Assembly (NCBI GenBank): GCA_038900335.1
Contig: JBBMRB010000017.1
Coordinates: 1 to 64,000 of the forward strand
DNA from: Rs1 sp038900335
Lineage (GTDB): Bacteria; Pseudomonadota; Gammaproteobacteria; Pseudomonadales; Balneatricaceae
DNA length: 64,000 nt
Direction of reading: 5' to 3'
This document shows positions 1 to 8,528 of this stretch, one piece after another (the first letter of the stretch is position 1; each line of letters begins with the position of its first letter). The notes beneath the pieces were generated by a model. The model was not told where the DNA came from, did not search any database, and saw only the letters and a program-made list of their open reading frames with translations. The translations under genes were made by a program, and so were the position numbers.

Positions 1-76
<76 letters not shown>

Positions 77-104
77 TTTATTCTTCTCTTTTATCTGTAT
101 TTTT

Positions 105-842
105 TTACCTTCCGCACAAATAATCACAAATTATATTTTCCAAAGCACCCTTCAGTTGTAACTCAACAATACTTTTATTCATTTTATCTATGAGCTTAGC
201 ATGCTTGCGATGCAATCGAATGCGAACCGCTTTACTTTGATACGGTAGTGATATTTCATAACTCATCGCATCATTATATTTATAGTGCATTGCCGTTGCC
301 TCAGCCATCAAACCAACGTCACTCCAACCGCGACTAACACGCTTAGCTATTTGTAATGGCGATGAAAAATTCTCTCTGCGAATATAACTGGGGGCTTGTG
401 TGCCTCTGACTACAGCGACTTTTTGATCTTTTAAATCTTTTAATATAAAAGCGGGGAAACGCAACGCTTTTTTATAAATTATTACCTCATTTTCAAAGCC
501 AAAAGGTGCGCTATAAATAGACAGCTTCGCCAGCTCTGCCTGCTCTGCTATACTATTGGCAACTCCCATTTCAATATCTATCTCACCGGCTAAAAAGTGG
601 CGAATTAATCGCGCTTGCGATAGCGCAACAAACTCAACTTGGACACCAATATCTTTTGCTATCAAGCGAATGGTATCGGCATAAATCCCTCTGACAAGAT
701 CATTGTCACCTATCCACATAAAAGGCACTTGACCAGGCTCTGGCAAGCCTACTTTTAGCGTTTGTACGGCAAACACTTTGGCATCAAGAACAACGGCCAA
801 GGTCACTGCTAACAGTATTACTTTAATACACCTAAACCACAT
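105..842 (-). CDS. Periplasmic solute-binding protein, family 3 (SBP_bac_3-like)
   Basis: A 245-residue secreted protein. It has a basic N-terminus, a hydrophobic stretch (about residues 6-20) and a likely signal cleavage after VFA near residue 25. The body has the two-lobe pattern of family 3 binding proteins of polar amino acid ABC transporters: LKVGLPEPGQVPFMW, then GIYADTIRLIAKDIG, and VAVVRGTQA (about residues 141-150), where the Arg of this family often contacts a ligand carboxylate. No permease or ATPase gene is near, so it may be an orphan binding protein or a sensor rather than part of an importer. It is divergent from the AraC-type regulator starting at 978. Start is ATG. The ligand cannot be told from sequence. 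Confidence 0.75.
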   Translation of the reverse strand: MWFRCIKVILLAVTLAVVLDAKVFAVQTLKVGLPEPGQVPFMWIGDNDLVRGIYADTIRLIAKDIGVQVEFVALSQARLIRHFLAGEIDIEMGVANSIAEQAELAKLSIYSAPFGFENEVIIYKKALRFPAFILKDLKDQKVAVVRGTQAPSYIRRENFSSPLQIAKRVSRGWSDVGLMAEATAMHYKYNDAMSYEISLPYQSKAVRIRLHRKHAKLIDKMNKSIVELQLKGALENIICDYLCGR

Positions 843-977
843 ATTTATTTGCCCTACTTATACTACTAAAATGATCTCTGCTTTTTAACACATACAAATA
901 CACGCCAAATAATGGCACATTAGTATATTTAACGATAGACTTAGACTCATCAACCATCAGAGCACTAATATCCTGCC

Positions 978-3900
978 ATGCCAAACAATATGACTCGAAC
1001 AACGCAAAATGACTCACCGCCGATACACTGCAGTAGCTATAGCGCTAAATTGATCCATGCTGTCATTTTATTACTACAACATCAAGGCATTAACATCAAA
1101 CAGGCGCTTGAGCATATTGCGATAGCATACGATGCAATTGACACCCCAGGGCAGCGCTACCCTATCGCCACCTTTGAGCAATTATTGCAATATTTAGTGG
1201 TATCAACAGGCAACGAAAAAATGGTCATGCTCAGCGCTGAAGCGATTCAACCGAGAACGCTAGGCTCTGTTGGTTTTGTGATGACGACAGCAAACACCTT
1301 ACAAGATGCTTACTTACAATTAGAGAACTACTTTTCATTAATTTACGAGGGCGTCAATATTAGCGTTAGTCATGACAAGTCGCACTTAACCATCGAACTT
1401 GAGTTTGAACAGGATAGCTTGTTAGTGAATGATTTTTTCATTTGTGTACTGCTTAATTGGCCGCGATGGCTAACAGGGCAAAGCATCCCTGCACTGCATT
1501 TAAGCCTAACGATAGATAGCACCAGTGCCAAAGCATACCACAGCCAATTAGCGAGCGATGTCGAGTATTCTCAAGCAGCTATCAAGCTCGTATTTAGCAA
1601 TAAATATATGAGGCTTCCCTGCTTAGAGGCCAATAGTGAAATGCATCAGTTACACTGTAAATATGCAGATTCATTGATGCAAAAATCCTCACAAAAATAT
1701 GCAGTCATTGCCCAGACAAAACACCATATAAGAGCAATATTAGAGAGGGACGACAACAAAGAAAATAACGCAATTAAGCGCCAGCAAATAGCACAGAGCT
1801 TAAATATGAGCCTGCGTACATTTCAGCGAAAACTTAATGCTTTAGATACTAGCTTTCAAGCTTTATATGATGCTGCACGCAAAGAGACCTGCCTTCAATT
1901 AATCAATCGCAGCGATATTAACTTAGGCCAAATCACTTATAAACTCGGTTACGCTAATTTATCAGCTTTCCAAAAAGCCTTTCGCCGATGGATGGGCACC
2001 TCCCCTAGCGAATATCGAAAAAAGCTAACGGTACAACAATTAAATACAGCAAAAAAAACACTGCCTGCACAACAAAAACAATGGCTCACGCCCTTAAATA
2101 AGAGCAAGCTAATTGCGCAGCTGCATAGCAGAATTAATAATGTAGGTAGTTTTTCTCAACAACTATTATTATTAACAGCACTATTGAGCAACAACCGGGA
2201 CGCTAAAATAGCTATTGAGCAACTGGTCAGAATTAGCGGCAACTCAATTGCAAGATTAAGTATTTATCTGTGGCCACTACAACAACAAGAACTCATTGAT
2301 AATATTGATAATATTGGTAAAGATCAGCTCTACATCTCAATTATATCGCCATTTGTAACAACACAGATCATCAACTTAGCCCCTCCTAGGGACGTTGCAA
2401 ATCTATACTTTAAAATGGCAAATGAATACCAAAACGATAATATCAATATTGCAATTGAATACTATCAACAATGCAATTTACAGTATTTAGACCAATGGCA
2501 AATTGAGCAACTAAATCATTTCTGCATACAGCTAAAAACACACTCTGAGTATCGACATTGTCTAAATACCCTTAACCTTATCTACCCTTTATTAATTAGC
2601 TGTGAAAAAAGGTTAACGAACGATCAAACACTGTTAAACCAGCTCATGATTGAGCAACTTGAAACATGGGTGGAGCTGGCTTTATTTGAAAACGTATATA
2701 ATCAATACCAAACCTTGCAAAAAGACAACTTAAATACCGAGCAACAGGTTCGGCTCGCCATTATTAGTGCCCAGTTATATGTTGAAACAGGTAAACAGGA
2801 GCAAGCAATTTCGCTTTTACAAAATACGGCCTACACACTTTGCAATTTGGTAGGTATTAAAAATGATTACAATACTGTTTTAGTCGACATAGCAATCGAG
2901 ATTAATTATTTAGAAAATTCACGCCACGTTAATAACAATCAAAATATCCTCGACAACAGCACTCGCAAAATAACAGCTCATGCCTCGTTACAGTTAAACA
3001 TTTTACAGCACCTAATCACGATCAGCTTGCAAAACAACCAATTGATCACAGCAGCTGGCGCTATCACCATGATGTTTAAGTTATCACTAATTGCCAGTAA
3101 TGCTTATTTTTCTGCATTTGCAGCGGCACACTTTGCCTGGGTCGCTCACGTGTTTGCCAATGATTTAGTGACAACTAAAATGTGCCGTGAAAAAGCTATT
3201 CATTTAGCAAGACAACACAGCAGGCAACATTTAGCACTATGTGAAACGATCTTATTACAACACGTTGAACTATGGCTCACGCCCCTCACCCAATTAAAAG
3301 GCAAACTGCTCGCTAAAACTCATGATAAAACAGCCAACCTTCATCACAATTTTGACATTCATATTTTAGATATTATGCTTAATCTTTGTAGCGGAGCAAC
3401 ACTGCCCTCAATTAAAACACAGTGTCTAGCACTCACTCAGAGCTTACAATCAGATACTTATACCCAGCAGCGCCAAAGAGTCGGCAATATAATCGATACT
3501 ATTGATAACATTACGCTCCATCGCGCCCTAAAACACCAGCAAGCCCACACTAAAGAAACAGCAGGTCAAAATTCCAGCATTACATTCGCCTTATTGTTTA
3601 CTGCGTTTTACAACTTTGAAACCGATTTATGGCCAAGCTTACAGTTCTTAGATGCTAAAATTGAAAGCGAAATAACCAATAGCTATCTAGTGAGTGAAGC
3701 TGTTTTTATTTGTAGCATCATGCGCCTCTACTGCCTGCAAACTCAGCAAAATCTCAATACATTTAATTATTCAAGAGTTGAAGCTGATACAGTTCGATTG
3801 CAAACTTGGAGCGAGCAATGCCCTGCCAACTTCTCAGCTCAATATGCCATTTTAAATGCTATATCGTCTTGCCAATCAGGCGATGAGCAACTAAGTATTG

Positions 3901-4067
3901 GCACGTTTGAAGCAGCGATGAAAGCAGTTAAAAAATTTGGATATTTGCATCATCAGATACTCTATTATCATTTTTATGCTAGAGTACTTAGCAAGCATCA
4001 GCCGACGTTGAGTTCTCTTTGTAAAGACAAAGAAAAAGCACTGAGAAAACAATGGATAAGCCCTTAG
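978..4067 (+). CDS. AraC-family regulator fused to a very long helical-repeat C-terminus
   Basis: 1029 residues, about three times a normal AraC regulator. Residues about 20-210 resemble the N-terminal arabinose-binding-like domain of OruR/ArgR-type AraC proteins. Residues about 262-350 are the double HTH: IAQSLNMSLRTFQRKL, then ITYKLGYANLSAFQKAFRRW, ending GTSPSEYRKKL. Residues about 370-1029 are almost wholly alpha-helical and resemble the region after the NTPase in large STAND/AAA multi-sensor kinases (a segment like LLLLTALLSN...YLWPLQQQELI early, and EAAMKAVKKFGYLHHQ near the end). No Walker A motif is present, so the NTPase itself is missing. I infer a scaffold or ligand-sensing role for the tail. 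It is followed 52 bases later by a receiver protein. The Shine-Dalgarno is weak; ATG at 990 is a possible later start. Confidence 0.8.
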   Translation: MPNNMTRTTQNDSPPIHCSSYSAKLIHAVILLLQHQGINIKQALEHIAIAYDAIDTPGQRYPIATFEQLLQYLVVSTGNEKMVMLSAEAIQPRTLGSVGFVMTTANTLQDAYLQLENYFSLIYEGVNISVSHDKSHLTIELEFEQDSLLVNDFFICVLLNWPRWLTGQSIPALHLSLTIDSTSAKAYHSQLASDVEYSQAAIKLVFSNKYMRLPCLEANSEMHQLHCKYADSLMQKSSQKYAVIAQTKHHIRAILERDDNKENNAIKRQQIAQSLNMSLRTFQRKLNALDTSFQALYDAARKETCLQLINRSDINLGQITYKLGYANLSAFQKAFRRWMGTSPSEYRKKLTVQQLNTAKKTLPAQQKQWLTPLNKSKLIAQLHSRINNVGSFSQQLLLLTALLSNNRDAKIAIEQLVRISGNSIARLSIYLWPLQQQELIDNIDNIGKDQLYISIISPFVTTQIINLAPPRDVANLYFKMANEYQNDNINIAIEYYQQCNLQYLDQWQIEQLNHFCIQLKTHSEYRHCLNTLNLIYPLLISCEKRLTNDQTLLNQLMIEQLETWVELALFENVYNQYQTLQKDNLNTEQQVRLAIISAQLYVETGKQEQAISLLQNTAYTLCNLVGIKNDYNTVLVDIAIEINYLENSRHVNNNQNILDNSTRKITAHASLQLNILQHLITISLQNNQLITAAGAITMMFKLSLIASNAYFSAFAAAHFAWVAHVFANDLVTTKMCREKAIHLARQHSRQHLALCETILLQHVELWLTPLTQLKGKLLAKTHDKTANLHHNFDIHILDIMLNLCSGATLPSIKTQCLALTQSLQSDTYTQQRQRVGNIIDTIDNITLHRALKHQQAHTKETAGQNSSITFALLFTAFYNFETDLWPSLQFLDAKIESEITNSYLVSEAVFICSIMRLYCLQTQQNLNTFNYSRVEADTVRLQTWSEQCPANFSAQYAILNAISSCQSGDEQLSIGTFEAAMKAVKKFGYLHHQILYYHFYARVLSKHQPTLSSLCKDKEKALRKQWISP

Positions 4068-4119
4068 ATAGTACTAATTACGTACACGTTTAATAAGCAG
4101 TTAACCAAAGAAGTAATAT

Positions 4120-5190
4120 ATGACTAATGAAGCTTGGAAAGTACTGATCATAGATGATGATGAAGGCATACATAGCATCACTAAAATGGTGTTTCGTGCA
4201 CATGAATTTGAAGGGCGAGCAATTCAATTAATACACGCCTTCAGCGCTCATGAAGCCTATAATATATTACAAACGCAACATGATATTGCAGTGATACTAC
4301 TCGATGTTGTCATGGAAACTGACGATGCCGGCTTAAATTTGGTTAACATGATTAGACAAGAGCTAAAACTGAGTGATGTACGCATAATATTACGTACTGG
4401 CCACCCAGGATTTGCTCCGCAAACAGAAGTTATTATGCAATACGATATCAATGACTATCTGAGCAAAGCAGAATTATCTGCCTCAAGATTGACCACCGCT
4501 GTGCTAGTGGCTATTCGCTCATATCGTGATATCAAAAACTCCAACCTTAATAGCAAGCACAACACCCTACACAGCACACAGAACAGCACTGTCGAGTATA
4601 AATCAGCAGACAAAGCAGCGCTAATAGCAGAGATAGCCTTACATCTAGACAAAACTATCGAGCGCAGTGTGCAACACACTCACAAGCTACAACAATTTAA
4701 TCACAAACCAATGGTTGCCGATATCATTGAGTCACTTACTCAAAACAGCCTCAAGCTTGCCACCCTCAACCAACTATTTAAACCAATACCACAGATAACG
4801 ACTGCAAACGTCCATTTAGCAACAGAACTTGATAACATAATAAGACTTTACACAGCACAAGCTCAAACCAAAGATTGGATTATTGATTATCAGATAGCGA
4901 GTAACCTGCCTGATACTTTGCCTGTTGACGATACATGGCTGGGCACACTATGCGTTGCCCTTATAGAGCTAGCAATGATTAACAATGAAGATAGCGATGT
5001 CATTGTTGATATCACCTTAAATAAGCAAAGAGTGCATATAGCGATACAAGATGATATTAATAGCGATAACCAGACACTATTACAACAGCACATCATTGCA
5101 CGACTTCAGCTATTAGCAGAGCAATATCACGGCGAGCTGAATATTGCTGCACATAAAGCCACCAGCTTCTCATTTGCAATCACACTGTAA
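4120..5190 (+). CDS. Response regulator: receiver fused to a degenerate histidine-kinase-like module
   Basis: 356 residues. Residues 6-140 are a complete receiver: acid pocket D12-D14, phosphoacceptor D62 in ILLDVVMETDDAGL, T93 in LRTGHPG and K116 in YLSKAEL. This receiver subtype (DVVMET, RTG.PG, YDINDY) is the one normally followed by DUF3369 and output domains. Here the remaining 200 residues are different. A helical part (about 165-225) lacks a clear phosphorylatable His, and the end (about 235-356) has the layout of a HATPase_c fold without recognisable DNG or GxG boxes. It probably lacks kinase activity and may act as a docking or dimerisation module. It lies 52 bases after the AraC fusion on the same strand, so the two are probably co-transcribed. 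SD AAAGAAG precedes the ATG. Confidence 0.75.
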   Translation: MTNEAWKVLIIDDDEGIHSITKMVFRAHEFEGRAIQLIHAFSAHEAYNILQTQHDIAVILLDVVMETDDAGLNLVNMIRQELKLSDVRIILRTGHPGFAPQTEVIMQYDINDYLSKAELSASRLTTAVLVAIRSYRDIKNSNLNSKHNTLHSTQNSTVEYKSADKAALIAEIALHLDKTIERSVQHTHKLQQFNHKPMVADIIESLTQNSLKLATLNQLFKPIPQITTANVHLATELDNIIRLYTAQAQTKDWIIDYQIASNLPDTLPVDDTWLGTLCVALIELAMINNEDSDVIVDITLNKQRVHIAIQDDINSDNQTLLQQHIIARLQLLAEQYHGELNIAAHKATSFSFAITL

Positions 5191-5225
5191 TACTACTGAT
5201 ATAAAAAAGGGGATAAATGATAGAA

Positions 5226-5248
5226 CAAGCATATTAATAATACGCTTG
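5226..5248. terminator. Hairpin between convergent genes
   Basis: CAAGCATATT (5226-5235) pairs with AATACGCTTG (5239-5248), ten pairs with one A/C mismatch and a three-base loop. It sits between the ends of the receiver gene (+) and the universal stress gene (-). There is no long T tract on either side, so it may only weakly terminate transcription. Confidence 0.4.
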
Positions 5249-5266
5249 CCCTACAGGGGAGTATTG

Positions 5267-5698
5267 CTAATCTTTAACAACAAAGACCGAGCAATAAGCA
5301 CGCTCTACTACGCGAGCTGATACTGAACCTAATAAAAACTCATTAATCTTACTGCGCTGGTGCGCGCGTATGACAACAAGCTCAATACCTTGCTTGCGAA
5401 CATAACGGTTAATCTCTTCAGAGGCCGAACCCTCAAAGACCTTCAACACAGGCTCCAAAGTATCATCGACATTGGTTACAGCAAAATGTTTTAAGTCTTT
5501 TGCCGCATTTTTAACCGCATCTTGATGATCTTGCTCACCTAAGTAAGAGGAGACATATGAATTGATAAAACCTGGTAATACAGTGATTATATGAAGCTGA
5601 CCGCCATTTTCTATCACCTCTTTCATCGCTATTTTTAAAGTCTTCACTGAAAATTCAGTATCTTGCAGATCTACCGGCACTAACACTTTTTTAAACAT
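5267..5698 (-). CDS. Universal stress protein (UspA family), TRAP-associated
   Basis: 143 residues with the UspA fold: KVLVPVDLQDTEFS at the N-terminus, HIITVLPG in the middle and FLLGSVSARVVERAYCSVFVVKD at the end. The usual nucleotide motif G-2x-G-9x-G(S/T) is incomplete: the glycines before the LLGS segment are replaced (VIRAHQRSKINEFLLGS), so ATP binding is doubtful. It is the last gene of a TAXI-type TRAP operon, 48 bases after the permease. That matches TeaD of Halomonas elongata, a UspA protein that regulates the TeaABC TRAP transporter, so a regulatory role is inferred. ATG has a GGAG Shine-Dalgarno. Confidence 0.88.
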   Translation of the reverse strand: MFKKVLVPVDLQDTEFSVKTLKIAMKEVIENGGQLHIITVLPGFINSYVSSYLGEQDHQDAVKNAAKDLKHFAVTNVDDTLEPVLKVFEGSASEEINRYVRKQGIELVVIRAHQRSKINEFLLGSVSARVVERAYCSVFVVKD

Positions 5699-5718
5699 TA
5701 TTGACTCCGTATAGATAA

Positions 5719-5738
5719 TGGCCTCAATAAAGAGGCCA
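5719..5738 (-). other. Perfect hairpin between permease and usp genes
   Basis: TGGCCTC (5719-5725) and GAGGCCA (5732-5738) form a perfect seven-pair stem with a six-base loop between the TRAP permease stop and the usp start. On the minus strand the stem is followed by TTATCTAT, not a clean T tract, so RNA processing, stability or partial termination are all possible. Confidence 0.45.
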
Positions 5739-5746
5739 GTTTAGAA

Positions 5747-8380
5747 TTACGCAGTAGCGCTTATTGAAGCACTTGTCTCTTTACGTCTTCTTTGCAGCAT
5801 AACAATTAGGAACAACACCAAGAAAGTAGGCGCATAAATCCATTGCTTAGCAGGCTGATTACTTGGAACATCGACACTTGTTATTATTTGATCAAACGCT
5901 AGGCCAGCTTGTGCTGCCACGCTATCAAATTCAACAAAATCAACAACAACGCCATTATCAGTCTCTAACAACTCAACACCTGCTGCTTGTAACTTATCTG
6001 CAGCTGTCGCCCCTTCAGGTAATTGCATAATTGCCAAGAAAGAGCGAGCATTACCCACATCATCCTCACCTTCAATCCAAATACGTAAATCGGTACCCGC
6101 TTCAATGTTCAGCTCATCCAAGCTCTGCGTTAATGTCGCTGGTGTTAGATTAGTATACGGATCGACAATTCTATCCATCCAGAAACCTGGACGGAAAAGC
6201 GAGAAAGCTATTAGCAATAACAGTGCACTTTCGTATTTTCTACTCTTCGTGATGAAGTGGCCTTGAGTAGCGGCAGCAAATATCAACATCGCGATTGTCG
6301 AGGTGATAAATATTTGAATCCCCTCTATCCAACCCACACCAATTAATAATAAATCAGTATTAAAGATGAATAAAAATGGCAGCGCTGCGGTACGCAAACT
6401 ATAGGCAAATGCCTGGAAACCCGTCTTAATAGGATCGCCACCTGAAACAGCTGCTGCAGCAAATGATGCTAAACCAACCGGTGGTGTAACATCAGCCATA
6501 ATACCAAAGTAGAAGACGAACAGATGGACTGCAATAAGCGGTACGATTAAACCGGCATCTTGCCCTAATGAGACAATAACAGGTGCTAATAATGAAGAGA
6601 CGACAATATAGTTTGCTGTTGTTGGCAAACCCATCCCCAATATTAAACTAAGTATTGCTGTTAACACTAACATCAGCAATAGATTACCCATTGACAACAG
6701 CTCAACCAGATCCGCTAACACCGAACCTACGCCTGTTTGTGATACCGCACCTACAATGACACCCGCAGTTGCTGTCGCAATACCGATACCTATCATATTA
6801 CGAGCACCAACAATCAGACCGTCAACTAGCTCATCACCGCCTAGACGTAATTTTTGTTGAATATTAGTCTCACCACGAAAGAAAGCAATTAACGGGCGCT
6901 GTGTCACCAAGATAAAGATCATCAACACTGTTGCCCAAAAAGCAGACAAACCTGGAGATAGACGCTCAATCATCAAACACCAAACCAATACCACTACAGG
7001 TAATAGGTAGTGCAAACCAGAGCGAACCGTTGGGCCTACCTCAGGTAGCTCAAGCATTGGCGCATTTGGATCATCTAACTTTAAATCTGGCTCTTTTGAA
7101 GCCACTTTAACTAAGCATAAATACACTATCGCTAACAATACAGCGATAACAGCACTAGCGTATTCACCAAAAGCAGGCTTAATCCAACTGACGCTGTAGT
7201 AAACGACAAAAGATAAAGCAGCGGCAATTAAGAACCCCGTTAACAGACCAAGTAATCTAGCGACCCAAGGCTTAACGGCACTACGACGTGGCAAACCTTC
7301 CATATTTTGCTTGAGCGCTTCTAAGTGAACAATGTAAATAAGCGCGATATAAGAAATAAGGGCAGGCAAAAAGGCATGGGTAATAACTTCAATATATGAA
7401 ATACCCACATACTCAACCATTAGGAAAGCAGCAGCCCCCATTACCGGTGGCATTATTTGGCCGTTAACAGAGGAGGCAACTTCAACAGCACCTGCTTTCT
7501 CTGAGCTAAAGCCAACACGCTTCATCATTGGAATGGTGAACGTGCCTGTTGTTACTACGTTGGCAATGGAAGAGCCTGAAATCAGTCCTGTTAAGCCTGA
7601 AGAGACAACGGCAGCCTTAGCAGGCCCACCTTTTAAATGCCCTAATAGTGAAAAAGCAACTTGAATAAAGTAGTTACCAGCACCGGCTTTATCAAGTAGC
7701 GCACCAAAGAGAACAAATAGAAACACGAAACCTGAGGACACCCCTAAGGCAATACCAAACACACCTTCCGTTGATAACCACTGATGGTTAATCAAACCGA
7801 CAACTGACACACCTTTGTGTGCAATAATGTCTGGCATGTATTGACCGAGCAAACTATATGCTAAAAAGACGATGGCCACGATCATTAATGGTGGACCTAG
7901 TGTACGTCTTGTTGCCTCTAACAAAATAAAGAGGCCGGCAATTGATGCAAATAGATCTAAATCAGTTGGAAAACCGGTACGTGTGGTTAACGGCTCATAG
8001 AAAATAAATAAGTAACCACCACAAAATGCGGCCACCAAAGACAGAACAATATCGATTGGCGGAATTGTGTGACGCGGTGATGATGCAAATGCAGGATAGG
8101 CCGTAAACGCCAGGAAAACAGCAAACGCTAAATGAATTGATCTCGCTTCAGTATTATTAAAAATACCAAAACTACCAATGACAGGCCAATCAAAAAACGG
8201 TAATGGTGATGCTATCCACAGCTGAAATAAAGACCATAGCAATGCAACGCCTAGTAATACTTTACCTTGAACACCTGCGGGTATTCTAGCGCCAGTATCT
8301 GCTGCTGCAACCATATCATTTAGCTGCTCTTCACTGAGTGCTGCAGATGATGGTGAGTTTGGTTTTGAATCCATTGTCAT
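5747..8380 (-). CDS. TRAP transporter fused permease (4TM/12TM), TAXI type
   Basis: 877 residues, a fused DctQ+DctM permease of the kind that works with TAXI binding proteins. After a soluble N-terminus the DctQ-like helices span about 40-175. The DctM-like domain (about 190-700) shows LKGGPAKAAVVSSGLTGLISGSS-type sequence, GTFTIPMMKRVGF, NGQIMPPVMGAAAFLMVEY and LGMGLPTTANYIV, which are family signatures. The C-terminal about 170 residues resemble DUF3394 (a soluble, PDZ-like segment with DFVEFDSVAAQAGL) followed by a last helix. It imports an unidentified organic acid with Na+ or H+ in the inner membrane. It lies between its binding-protein gene (8529-9533) and usp. ATG with AGAGG Shine-Dalgarno. 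Confidence 0.93.
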   Translation of the reverse strand: MTMDSKPNSPSSAALSEEQLNDMVAAADTGARIPAGVQGKVLLGVALLWSLFQLWIASPLPFFDWPVIGSFGIFNNTEARSIHLAFAVFLAFTAYPAFASSPRHTIPPIDIVLSLVAAFCGGYLFIFYEPLTTRTGFPTDLDLFASIAGLFILLEATRRTLGPPLMIVAIVFLAYSLLGQYMPDIIAHKGVSVVGLINHQWLSTEGVFGIALGVSSGFVFLFVLFGALLDKAGAGNYFIQVAFSLLGHLKGGPAKAAVVSSGLTGLISGSSIANVVTTGTFTIPMMKRVGFSSEKAGAVEVASSVNGQIMPPVMGAAAFLMVEYVGISYIEVITHAFLPALISYIALIYIVHLEALKQNMEGLPRRSAVKPWVARLLGLLTGFLIAAALSFVVYYSVSWIKPAFGEYASAVIAVLLAIVYLCLVKVASKEPDLKLDDPNAPMLELPEVGPTVRSGLHYLLPVVVLVWCLMIERLSPGLSAFWATVLMIFILVTQRPLIAFFRGETNIQQKLRLGGDELVDGLIVGARNMIGIGIATATAGVIVGAVSQTGVGSVLADLVELLSMGNLLLMLVLTAILSLILGMGLPTTANYIVVSSLLAPVIVSLGQDAGLIVPLIAVHLFVFYFGIMADVTPPVGLASFAAAAVSGGDPIKTGFQAFAYSLRTAALPFLFIFNTDLLLIGVGWIEGIQIFITSTIAMLIFAAATQGHFITKSRKYESALLLLIAFSLFRPGFWMDRIVDPYTNLTPATLTQSLDELNIEAGTDLRIWIEGEDDVGNARSFLAIMQLPEGATAADKLQAAGVELLETDNGVVVDFVEFDSVAAQAGLAFDQIITSVDVPSNQPAKQWIYAPTFLVLFLIVMLQRRRKETSASISATA

Positions 8381-8474
8381 AATAATGCCTCTTATGAAAA
8401 CTATTCAATTTTCGCTGACAAGCAAGCCCTGCTGGTATTGATAGATAAAACGGAAGCTAAATCGTTGTCTGCGC

Positions 8475-8504
8475 AAATAAAAAAGAGAGGACTGGCCTCT
8501 CTTT
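8475..8504 (-). terminator. Intrinsic terminator between TAXI SBP and permease genes
   Basis: AAAGAGAGG (8482-8490) and CCTCTCTTT (8496-8504) form a perfect nine-pair stem with a five-base loop. On the minus strand it is followed by TTTTTTATTTG. It lies between the binding-protein stop and the permease start, so it should reduce transcription into the permease and favour excess binding protein. Confidence 0.8.
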
Positions 8505-8528
8505 AACTAGATAGTGTAATACTAAATA

